Shown here piece after piece: positions 25,167 to 31,968 of a stretch of 43,018 nucleotides of DNA. The stretch is from a virus: the IMG/VR virus record IMGVR_UViG_3300013101_000022, positions 1-43,018 of that record; one strand, 5' to 3'. Under the pieces are notes generated by a model that did no database searches, was not told the DNA's origin, and saw only the letters and a program-made list of their open reading frames with translations. The translations under genes were made by a program, and so were the position numbers. Position 1 is the stretch's first letter. Every line of letters starts with the position of its first letter.

Positions 25167-26169
25167 GTTTTGCCTCCCGGCGGTCCAGCCACTCAACGAT
25201 TGCCCTGCGCCAATCGGTGGCTTTAATTGTGCCCGCAACCGTCATGGCGTCGGCGTATTGTTTGGCCTTAAAAAGGTTGTGTGTTTCCACAATAGGCAAG
25301 GCCACCCGGCGGAAGAACGGTTCGGTGTAGCCCATGGCCCGGTGCTCCAGGTCAAGGAACATTTGCAGCTCCCCAAACCAGGTTGCGGGGTCAGCCCGGT
25401 TCACCATCGGGAACGGCCGCACGCCGTCTTCCTCATACGGCGTACGCGCACCCAGGGCGGGCGGCTGGGCAGCATAGGCGGCCAGGCCCAACAGCGGCTC
25501 CACCGTCTTGTGGTAGGCGTGCCAGTTGTCGCTGATCTGGTAGAACGAACCCATGGGAATTTTCGCCATGCTCGCCACCACTTCGTGGAGCATGCTGAAG
25601 TGAACCGCGTTGGCTCCATAAGCGCCCCACACGATGTCGTTGGAGCGGTTGAATACCGTCATGTCCAAGAGGCCGCCCCGGTGCTGGAAGTGAACCGCGA
25701 TGTTACACGGAATATCCTTCATGCCGTCTTGGGCAGCCAGGTCCACGCGAGGGTCGAACATCGTTATTATCTGGCGGCGACACAGTGCGTCTTTTCTCAG
25801 GTTGTGGATCACGGCCATGAGCTGGTCCACCTCAAAGTGTCGCCGCCACCGGTGGCCGTATGCGCCGTGGAAATAAACGCCGTCATCGCTGAACGCTTTC
25901 ATGCCCTTCACGAACCGGGTGAGAGGTTCCACGTCGTTGCGCCCACCAAGCATCCACAACGCTTCGTAGAAGTGGAAGAATGGATTGGCGTCGCGCTCCG
26001 GCCAGAAGATGACCCGCTCGCGGGGGTGGCTGTATACCGTAGTCACCGGCTCCAGCATGACGTGTACCGGCCCGTTGCGCGTCTCTTCGGTGACGACCGG
26101 CCCGGCCAGAATCTGGTGCATGGCTTCGGGCAAAGCTTCGTGCACGTTTCTTACTCGAATAACTTTCAT
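25153..26169 (-). CDS. Thymidylate synthase homologue, probable dUMP hydroxymethylase
   Basis: 338 residues. Thymidylate-synthase landmarks: Arg131-Arg132 ('CRRQI'), nucleophile Cys155 ('DIPCNIAVHF'), 'NRSNDIVWGAYGAN' (174-187), and 'GSFYQISDNWHAY'. The divergent 'WGAYGAN' in place of the usual 'GLPFN' is shared by phage enzymes that hydroxymethylate dUMP or dCMP rather than methylate. With a dCMP deaminase nearby and a thymine-hypermodification cluster on both sides, 5-hydroxymethyl-dUMP is the most likely product. True thymidylate synthase or dCMP hydroxymethylase activity cannot be excluded from sequence. Confidence 0.85.
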   Translation of the reverse strand: MKVIRVRNVHEALPEAMHQILAGPVVTEETRNGPVHVMLEPVTTVYSHPRERVIFWPERDANPFFHFYEALWMLGGRNDVEPLTRFVKGMKAFSDDGVYFHGAYGHRWRRHFEVDQLMAVIHNLRKDALCRRQIITMFDPRVDLAAQDGMKDIPCNIAVHFQHRGGLLDMTVFNRSNDIVWGAYGANAVHFSMLHEVVASMAKIPMGSFYQISDNWHAYHKTVEPLLGLAAYAAQPPALGARTPYEEDGVRPFPMVNRADPATWFGELQMFLDLEHRAMGYTEPFFRRVALPIVETHNLFKAKQYADAMTVAGTIKATDWRRAIVEWLDRREAKREAK

Positions 26170-26984
26170 GGGTATCTCCTTTTCAACCGGCGGCCAAGCT
26201 GGCCCCGGCGGTATTTGTCGTACTCACACAGCGTGTGCTCCACTGTTCTCATGTCCCACGCTGGCCACTCCACGGGCCAATTCGTTTTGGCCTGGCTGGA
26301 CTTTAAAATCTTCCGCATGAGCACGACCTGTTCTTCGATCCCGGCCTGGCTGGTGCGGCTGAACTCTCGCCCATAGATCCACTCTAGTCCCCGCGCTGCT
26401 CCGGGGCCGGGGCTGGCCCAAGTCATCTTGTCGATCGCGTTCTCCAGCACGCTCGTGTACATCAAGTCGCAGATTATTTCGTACGAAGTGAACGCCCCCC
26501 AACCGGGTGACTGGAGCAGCTCCGCGTGGGCGGCCTGAAGTGTTGGTTGTTGAAGCCGCCGCACGTCAATAAGCCCGTCCATGTATTGGAGCAGGCCCGT
26601 CAGCTTGTTCATGCCGTAGGGGCTGCGCACCATGTAGGCCCCGGTGACCAACGGCGCCACGCCGGTCAGTTTCTTCCGCGCCAGCTTTGTGCTCCACCCG
26701 TGCCGCAAGAGGATGGGCTTGAGCAGTTCGCCGGTCGTGATGCGATTGAAGATTCTGAACCCGATGACGGCCTTGGCAACTTTCACCGGGTCGTCGCGCA
26801 GCGGCTCACGAATATTTTCGCGCAGCCAGGCCGTGGTCCTGTCGTCTTCGCGGAAGATATGACAGAACCTGAACCCGGCAATCACCGGGTCTTTGGTCCA
26901 CGGCGCGGGTTGGCCAGAGTCGCGCCTGAGCTTGACGTGGTACCGCTCCTTCGCGTACTTGAAAAACCCACTTACTTGGGACAT
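26166..26984 (-). CDS. HMUDK-helical / aGPT-PPlase-like DNA base hypermodification protein
   Basis: 272 residues from the ATG at 26984 behind GGAGG. N-terminal 'FFKYAKERYHV' and 'PAPWTKDPVIAGFRFCHIFRE' (residues 7-46), a central HhH-like 'SPGWGAFTSYEIICD' and a C-terminal 'LCEYDKYRRG' are hallmarks of the family called putative DNA base hypermodification protein, equated with the helical domain of 5-hmdU DNA kinases and related to aGPT-PPlases. In ViI-type phages this domain can be fused to the P-loop kinase; here the kinase is the separate upstream gene (13-base overlap). Probable role: DNA binding or catalysis on phosphorylated hydroxymethyl-dU. Confidence 0.78.
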   Translation of the reverse strand: MSQVSGFFKYAKERYHVKLRRDSGQPAPWTKDPVIAGFRFCHIFREDDRTTAWLRENIREPLRDDPVKVAKAVIGFRIFNRITTGELLKPILLRHGWSTKLARKKLTGVAPLVTGAYMVRSPYGMNKLTGLLQYMDGLIDVRRLQQPTLQAAHAELLQSPGWGAFTSYEIICDLMYTSVLENAIDKMTWASPGPGAARGLEWIYGREFSRTSQAGIEEQVVLMRKILKSSQAKTNWPVEWPAWDMRTVEHTLCEYDKYRRGQLGRRLKRRYP

Positions 26985-27544
26985 GTGAGGGCCTCCAACG
27001 CACGCACCACGATGGCTTCCCGGTCGTGCCACTCACAGTCCACCCCGGCGGCCTGGAGCCGGGCCACGGTCTGCTTGGTGCCACGGTGTTTGTTGGTGGT
27101 GTTCTTGACCTGGACTGGGGGCAGGTCGGGATTGCGCCGGAAGCGCCGGGCGTTCACGCTGTCCAGGCATTCCTGAAGCGGCGTGGTGAGGCCCAACACC
27201 AGAGTTTTATATTCGTGGCTCATGGGCTCGGTGCGCTTGAAGTCCATGCTGGTCAGAAGGCCCTCCCAAAGCAGGTCGTAGCCTTCAGCGGCCAACGTGT
27301 GCATCGTCTCAAAAAGAAAGTCGGGCTTGGTAATTGTATCACACCCGCCGCACTCGGTTTCGTAGTGGCCCATGATGGCCAGCTTGCGGCCGGTGGCGGC
27401 GTGGGTGGCCGTGTAGTAAAGAGGTTGCTTGCGTTTCTCAATGTGGTGCGGTTTCCAGTCGTCGCTGTACGCATCACGGATGCGTCTCAGGGCGAAACTT
27501 TTTCCGCTGCCGCTGCAGCCTCGTAGATTTACTATTCTGTACAT
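26972..27544 (-). CDS. P-loop nucleotide kinase, probable 5-hydroxymethyl-dU DNA kinase
   Basis: 190 residues. Walker A GCSGSGKS at 9-16 near the N-terminus, 'IMGHYETECGGCDTI' (57-71) and 'DLLWEGLL' match the small phage P-loop kinases linked to thymine hypermodification. Such enzymes phosphorylate the hydroxymethyl group in DNA to make a leaving group for amino acid addition. Several Cys in 'ECGGCD' could bind metal. It sits 5' to the helical-domain gene and both together would correspond to the two-domain kinase of other phages. Confidence 0.78.
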   Translation of the reverse strand: MYRIVNLRGCSGSGKSFALRRIRDAYSDDWKPHHIEKRKQPLYYTATHAATGRKLAIMGHYETECGGCDTITKPDFLFETMHTLAAEGYDLLWEGLLTSMDFKRTEPMSHEYKTLVLGLTTPLQECLDSVNARRFRRNPDLPPVQVKNTTNKHRGTKQTVARLQAAGVDCEWHDREAIVVRALEALTCPK

Positions 27545-27553
27545 TGGGTTCTC

Positions 27554-27841
27554 CTATCGGTCGTATGGTAAAAAGTCCAGGTGCGGGAACATTACCCGCG
27601 CCACATCTTCGCTCAATTTATCTCCAGTGTGCAGAGGGCCTTCATGCTCTTGGTCGTGCCGCATTCCCGGTACCGGGCCGCCGTAGGCCGCCCAGGCTCC
27701 TTCGATTCGGGTAGCGGCCACGACCAAGAAGGTCATGTGCATGGCGTAGTGCCATTCCATCTGCTCAAACCCCACGGCCTGGTGGTGGGTTTCGGGGAAA
27801 TGATCTTGGGCCCACTGCGGCCAATCTTTGCGTGCTTTCAT
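27554..27841 (-). CDS. Unknown protein inside the hypermodification cluster
   Basis: 95 residues behind GGAG-like sequence; overlaps the upstream phosphatase gene by 4 bases. Rich in His (11), Trp and Met, with 'HHQAVGFEQMEWHYAMHM' and 'RHDQEHEGPLHTGDKL'. The number of conserved-looking His/Asp/Glu residues suggests metal binding, but I recognise no family. Its position between kinase and phosphatase genes makes a part in base modification plausible. Confidence 0.65.
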   Translation of the reverse strand: MKARKDWPQWAQDHFPETHHQAVGFEQMEWHYAMHMTFLVVAATRIEGAWAAYGGPVPGMRHDQEHEGPLHTGDKLSEDVARVMFPHLDFLPYDR

Positions 27842-28269
27842 ACTGCACCCTCTCGTCCCAGGCGCAAGCTTGCGTCCATGATCAAGGTAACGACAGGAAG
27901 GAATTTTTCGCTGGCCTCGGCCATGTAGTTTGGGTCGGGTATGCGAACCACCGGCGGGTTGGCGTGGTCACCCAGCCGGGTCACTTTGCCTACGTCATCT
28001 GGGAACGCTGCTGCGAACCGCCGGGCGTTGCCGCTGTCCATCAGCACCACCTTGTCGGCCCAGTCAACTTGCTTCTGGGTGATGAGCTTGCTGCGGTGAT
28101 ATTCCAGGTCGTAGCCCCGCGCTTTCATGGCCCGTCTCATCTTGCCCGCCGCCAGCTTGCCGGGGTTGACGAACCCCGCGCTGTTCACGTCGTGACCCAT
28201 GCGCTGCAGGACGGCGGCGCACGCCGGGGATCGGTTGATGTTACCGTGACAAATAACTAAAAATTTCAT
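27838..28269 (-). CDS. Low-molecular-weight protein-tyrosine-phosphatase-fold enzyme
   Basis: 143 residues from the ATG at 28269. The signature loop 'CHGNINRSP' (Cys7, Arg13, Ser14) fits C-X5-R-S, and the general-acid loop 'PDPNY' provides Asp112-Pro113; 'NSAGF' is the usual third marker. All catalytic residues appear present, so it should be active. Relatives act on phosphotyrosine proteins or serve as arsenate reductases. Within a cluster that makes phosphomethyl-dU, a phosphatase acting on the modified base or its nucleotide is an attractive but unproven idea. Overlaps the amidoligase gene by 29 bases. Confidence 0.85.
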   Translation of the reverse strand: MKFLVICHGNINRSPACAAVLQRMGHDVNSAGFVNPGKLAAGKMRRAMKARGYDLEYHRSKLITQKQVDWADKVVLMDSGNARRFAAAFPDDVGKVTRLGDHANPPVVRIPDPNYMAEASEKFLPVVTLIMDASLRLGREGAV

Positions 28270-29170
28270 TGCGTGTGTCCTCTCTAAGAATTGAATCGAC
28301 ATTGGCGTTTATTTCTTTTATGGTGATGTCGTGCCCATAGCACGTTCTCAGGTATCGCTGCTCCATCCAGTGCACGTAGGGCTGGAACTTTGGGAACCGG
28401 GCCTGGGCGAACCAATTCTTGTATAGGCTCACTGGGCTTCGGCCCGCGAAAGCGGAGCGTAGATATTCGCGGCACCACTCCAACGCCACCGTCAGTTCTT
28501 CGCCGTCCAACGTGCCGGGAAAATGACGAAACTCAATTGTGTCCGTCTCCAGTAGCTGTCGTATATTCACCGCGCACCGGGGCTGGCAAAATGGCAGCGG
28601 CTTTCCGTCCTTGCTTTGGGGGACGCCCAGGTCATGAAACTCCTTCACGGTCTTGGCCCTCAGCTGAATCTTTACCCGCGCCGGGGTGAGCTTGGTCTGG
28701 TGACTTTTGCGCCTTCGTAGGTAACGCTTGTGCGCCCCTTCAAACTCCTCTCGTTCAGGGTACGCTTCTCGCGTTGGTTTTGGAATAGGCTCGATGAGCG
28801 GCAAAACTTCTGGCAGCCACTTGAGATTATATCGGGCCAAAGTTTTCAGCATCCCAAGGTTTTCACTCAGGCCCGGCACCCGCACGTGACAGTGGAGATT
28901 GGACCGGTAGTTGACCACAGCGCGGGGGTGCATGTAGGTGATCTGGCGAAGGCACTCAGCCTGGCCCTGGATGGTGGTCGTGGGCGGGGTGTTGAACTCT
29001 CCACCGAACGGGTAGGTGCGGGCCTTGGGGTCCACGGCGATGCCGTTGGAATTCACCATGGTCACGTCACGCTCGTCTAGCTTGAAGTCCAGCGGAACGC
29101 CGTCACGCCGATCCCAGTCACCCAGTTCATGCTCCGCGCCGTACGTCCAGCCCTCTATTCCAGTCAGCAT
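28241..29170 (-). CDS. Amidoligase (GS-fold COOH-NH2 ligase family)
   Basis: 309 residues. 'YGAEHELG' (Glu13, Glu15), 'GGEFNTPP' (Glu58), 'NLHCHVRVPG' (His93, His95), 'CAVNIRQL' and 'TIEFRHFPGTLD' (Glu213, Arg215) reproduce the ordered motifs of the amidoligase family, glutamine-synthetase-fold enzymes that use ATP to join a carboxylate to an amine. Length is normal. In this operon it lies between the LMW phosphatase and the FAD enzyme, so an amino-bearing thymine, or a carboxylate of an attached amino acid, is a candidate substrate. Such a step is not part of the thymine pathways I know. Confidence 0.78.
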   Translation of the reverse strand: MLTGIEGWTYGAEHELGDWDRRDGVPLDFKLDERDVTMVNSNGIAVDPKARTYPFGGEFNTPPTTTIQGQAECLRQITYMHPRAVVNYRSNLHCHVRVPGLSENLGMLKTLARYNLKWLPEVLPLIEPIPKPTREAYPEREEFEGAHKRYLRRRKSHQTKLTPARVKIQLRAKTVKEFHDLGVPQSKDGKPLPFCQPRCAVNIRQLLETDTIEFRHFPGTLDGEELTVALEWCREYLRSAFAGRSPVSLYKNWFAQARFPKFQPYVHWMEQRYLRTCYGHDITIKEINANVDSILREDTRNEIFSYLSR

Positions 29171-29991
29171 GTTGCGCCCGCAATCACGTGCGCTACATGA
29201 CCGGCGCTGATGGTTCCATTTTTGGCGCCGCCTGTTGCCACCCAGACGTTTTTACTGAGCTCCTTCACGTAACCAGACTTGTAGCCCTTGACGTAGGGGC
29301 GGATGCCGACAATGGGTTCCACATCGCCCTTTTTGACCTTGCCTTTGACGTGTTTGAACACGCGGTCCAGGCACTGCTTCTCGCGGTCTGTGGTCCAGTT
29401 GCCGGGCTTCAGCGCGGTGCCGTCTCCAACCCACATCTTGGTCTCGCTCATTTTGAAACCGACCAGGTGTTTGTACGGTGCCCAAAGGTTGATGAAGCCT
29501 TCCATTTTGAAGTCGGGTTCCACGGGCCAGTGAAAACTTATTCCCTGCTTGCCTTCAAGCTTGGGCACGTCCACCAGCTTGTCACTCCAGATGCCCGCCG
29601 CCACGATCACCAGCTTGTATTTTTCTGGCTGACCTTCGGCGAAGCTCACGGTGCCGTCGTCGGCCACGCCAACCACGGTGCGGCGTTCAGCGGGCCAGTT
29701 GAACTCACTGGGCTCCACGAGCATGATGCCGGTGCGCTTGCCGCTGGGCTTGATCTTGAACTGCAACTCGTGGACGGTGAAGTTGCGGCGCAACACGTCC
29801 AGCGCCGGGTTGTAAATTTCTTTGCCCATGCCAGCGAACCAGCCCGGCTTGGTCAACATGCCGCTGGGCGCGGAACCGTTGAGCGGCCGCCGGTCATCAT
29901 ACATGGTTACTTGGCGGCCGTTGCCTGCCAATTCCCGCGCAATAACCTGGCCGAATAATCCGGCCCCTACAATACAAACATCATTCAACAT
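29164..29991 (-). CDS. FAD-dependent DAO-family enzyme, candidate flavin lyase for hypermodified thymine
   Basis: 275 residues from the ATG at 29991 behind GAGGAG; the longer upstream frame has no site. A Rossmann GAGLFG motif (9-14) opens the protein, 'VIVAAGIWSDKL' and the C-terminal 'VATGGAKNGTISAGHVA' are the FAD-contact regions of the D-amino acid/glycine oxidase (DAO) fold. Work on M6-like phages describes flavin-dependent lyases that trim amino acids installed on thymine. Next to a clade-2 aGPT-PPlase, this enzyme could convert a glycyl or other aminoacyl adduct to an aminomethyl group. A simple amino acid oxidase is the alternative. Confidence 0.8.
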   Translation of the reverse strand: MLNDVCIVGAGLFGQVIARELAGNGRQVTMYDDRRPLNGSAPSGMLTKPGWFAGMGKEIYNPALDVLRRNFTVHELQFKIKPSGKRTGIMLVEPSEFNWPAERRTVVGVADDGTVSFAEGQPEKYKLVIVAAGIWSDKLVDVPKLEGKQGISFHWPVEPDFKMEGFINLWAPYKHLVGFKMSETKMWVGDGTALKPGNWTTDREKQCLDRVFKHVKGKVKKGDVEPIVGIRPYVKGYKSGYVKELSKNVWVATGGAKNGTISAGHVAHVIAGATC

Positions 29992-30167
29992 TTTGGTCTC
30001 CTCATCATGCACCATCCGATTGCAGTTTCTTGAAAGCGATAGCCGCGAAACCAGAGCCAGATGTTGTCGCAAAAAGTTCCCTTGGCAAATATACAGCGAT
30101 ACACCAACGGCCCGCTGGTCGTGGTTACCGTCGGGTCGATGGCAGAGCACTGCATGCAGCGAATCAT
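29985..30167 (-). CDS. 60-aa cysteine-rich protein
   Basis: Starts at an ATG overlapping the stop of the upstream transferase (ATGA) and ends inside the first codons of the FAD enzyme (7-base overlap), so it is translationally coupled to both. Six cysteines at 4, 7, 25, 33, 53 and 60, the first two as CMQC, suggest a zinc or iron centre. Trp/Arg-rich middle ('NIWLWFRGYRF'). No family recognised; it may be a redox or structural partner of the modification enzymes. Confidence 0.6.
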   Translation of the reverse strand: MIRCMQCSAIDPTVTTTSGPLVYRCIFAKGTFCDNIWLWFRGYRFQETAIGWCMMRRPKC

Positions 30168-31036
30168 GGCCCGGCCTCTGGCATCACTGCCAGGAAGTCG
30201 GCCGCTTCTTCCGTGTAGGGTGCCCACCGCAGCAGGCCCTCTCGAATTTCATCTATGTCGTTGTTGAGCGGGTAGTGCCCATTCATGTGACTTTTCCACT
30301 TGCAAAGAATCGTCTCCACCTCTTGAATATTCACGGGCCGGTCGTCCAGCGGCGGGGCCAACGCTTCGTGGAAGTGGGTGATCAATTCTCCGCACACAGA
30401 AGGTATGATATCGCGCTTCAAATCTGAGTGCGCAAGACCGTCTGGAATTTCTGGCAGCGCCGGGCGGCCCGCACGCTGGTTCCAGTACATGATGGCGGCC
30501 TTGATTGGGTCCTTGAACATGAACACGGCGGCCTCTGTGAAGTCCACGTGGACGCCCAGCACCCGGTCGGTCATATCCGCAACCTTGAACCCGATCCAGG
30601 GACCGAACCCCCGGTGTGACCTCACATGCTTGGTCAGCGCCCCGTAGCTGGGTGCTGCAGCCGCTAAACCGTCCAGGAAGCCCCGTTCCCCCCTAAATGG
30701 GTAGCGATCCCTTAGAGACGCAACTGCGGCCTCTCCTTGAGCGCCCCGAAAGTGACGCCGTTCCTTGCCCCGTGGCCAGCGCCCAACCGGGGCGGGGTGA
30801 TCTTCGCCGTTGACGGCGGCCAGCCACATGGTGCCCCAAAAGGTGTCGGCCTCTTCGCAGACGTAGCACGCAAACCCGCAGTCGTAAAAACACCAGTAAG
30901 CCAGCAGCCACCGCTCCAACTTTTCCTCCGGCCAACCCAGCTTCACCAGCGCGATGTAAACTGGGTCCAAGTCCCCGGTGCGCAGCAAGTGCGCACCGAA
31001 GTCTTGGATGCTCAACCGGGGGTAACTCCGGCTCAA
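30164..31036 (-). CDS. aGPT-PPlase clade 2-like protein, probable amino acid:DNA transferase
   Basis: 290 residues. 'LAYWCFYDCGFACYVCE' (45-61), 'RGKERRHFRG' (89-98), 'GFGPWIGFKVADM' (143-155) and 'VDF' (164-166) match the family named alpha-glutamyl/putrescinyl thymine pyrophosphorylase clade 2. The Gly-rich hairpin followed by a conserved Asp165 mirrors the HhH-GPD DNA glycosylase core. Members are now thought to displace the phosphate from activated hydroxymethyl-dU in DNA with an amino acid or polyamine amine. It is the first hypermodification gene in transcription order. Which amine it uses cannot be read from sequence. Confidence 0.82.
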   Translation of the reverse strand: MSRSYPRLSIQDFGAHLLRTGDLDPVYIALVKLGWPEEKLERWLLAYWCFYDCGFACYVCEEADTFWGTMWLAAVNGEDHPAPVGRWPRGKERRHFRGAQGEAAVASLRDRYPFRGERGFLDGLAAAAPSYGALTKHVRSHRGFGPWIGFKVADMTDRVLGVHVDFTEAAVFMFKDPIKAAIMYWNQRAGRPALPEIPDGLAHSDLKRDIIPSVCGELITHFHEALAPPLDDRPVNIQEVETILCKWKSHMNGHYPLNNDIDEIREGLLRWAPYTEEAADFLAVMPEAGP

Positions 31037-31425
31037 GCTTCCACCACGCTGAAGCTGTCGCCGTCCTGGCGGATGCCGTACCCGTTGTAGCGATGCAGCG
31101 TCCGCATTACTCCACGGACGTGGCCCTCGGGATTCTCGCGCTCGGGGTTGTGCTCGACCATGATGGCCTTCAACGCTTCACCGGTGGCGCCGTCCTGGAG
31201 CGCGGCCAGAATCTGGCCACGCAAAGTGTTGGGCCGAACCTTGTGCTTGACCTCGCCGGAAAAGGGCCAGTTGATCTGACCCTTGCGGGCCTCCATGGCT
31301 TCGATGGCGGCCAGGCCGGTGGCCTTGGACTTGAATCGCTTCACCGGTTTTTCTCCGGCCTTTTCGGCCAGCTCATTATGGTACTCAACCAGGTCGGCCA
31401 AAGTTGCTTCGTTTAATTCCTTCAT
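31033..31425 (-). CDS. KRF-motif protein, paralogue of the 41.5-kb protein
   Basis: 130 residues. Shares with the 152-residue product of 41544-42002 an N-terminal helix ('LADLVEYHNELAE'), the basic motif 'KPVKRFKSKATGLAAI', and the end pattern 'MRTLHRYNGYGI'. Both therefore descend from one ancestor. The VKRFxxKxxG element also occurs in other phage and plasmid proteins, usually with nucleic-acid-binding character. ATGA overlap with the transferase gene; a regulatory or DNA-binding role is possible. Confidence 0.65.
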   Translation of the reverse strand: MKELNEATLADLVEYHNELAEKAGEKPVKRFKSKATGLAAIEAMEARKGQINWPFSGEVKHKVRPNTLRGQILAALQDGATGEALKAIMVEHNPERENPEGHVRGVMRTLHRYNGYGIRQDGDSFSVVEA

Positions 31426-31452
31426 TCGTTTTCTCTCCTCGATTGCGGCCGG

Positions 31453-31968
31453 TTAATTCATCTTGCCATCATTGGCACTTCTGAGTAACTCGGCCAACAT
31501 TTGATTCTTGGTTCGGGCGTGGCCCAAGCCAGGGTTGTTGTCCAGGTCTTCGCTGGGCACCCACTCCAGGTGGAATCCATCAGGGTAGTGGTCTTCGTAT
31601 TTTATCGTCGCAGGGCACGGTCCGTTGATGCCCAATTCCCACCGGGCGCGTTTGTCGGTCTTGCCAGTGAGGGCGGCCAAAACATATCCTGATTCAGCCA
31701 GCGCAAAATGCATGCGCAAATCGTCTCCCTCACCGAGACCAAATACGTAGATGGTGGGCTGGACGGCGCTGAGTTTTTTGTTCAACGCCAAGGCCGCAAG
31801 AAGGCCCTTGTGCAGCCCGGCGTCCTCCAGCTTGACATAGACAGCTTCGTGCGTGGCGGTGACGTCCTTGGGCACCGTCTCATTAAACGCCCCCGCGAAA
31901 CTTCCATCTTCCAAGACGACGTAGTGGAGGTTTTCTACCACGCTGCTCGTGAAAATAAATGCTTTCAC
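31453..31968 (-). CDS. Hypothetical protein
   Basis: 171 residues from a GTG that overlaps the upstream stop (GTGA). Beta-rich N-terminal half ('VKAFIFTSSVVENLHYVVL'), a Gly-rich 'YVFGLGEGDDLRMHF' centre and a C-terminal helix. Not recognised. Confidence 0.6.
   Translation of the reverse strand: MKAFIFTSSVVENLHYVVLEDGSFAGAFNETVPKDVTATHEAVYVKLEDAGLHKGLLAALALNKKLSAVQPTIYVFGLGEGDDLRMHFALAESGYVLAALTGKTDKRARWELGINGPCPATIKYEDHYPDGFHLEWVPSEDLDNNPGLGHARTKNQMLAELLRSANDGKMN

Noticed and set aside
25111-26376. 421-codon rightward frame opposite the thymidylate-synthase-like gene
   Set aside because: Antisense shadow spanning several gene junctions; His/Val-rich product without recognisable fold.
27838-28269. 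LMW phosphatase as an arsenate reductase
   Set aside because: The fold is shared, but there are no other arsenic-resistance genes and the surrounding genes concern DNA modification; the possibility is kept only as an alternative.
28241-29170. Amidoligase as a true glutamine synthetase
   Set aside because: Too short, and the motifs fit the amidoligase branch rather than classical glutamine synthetase signatures.
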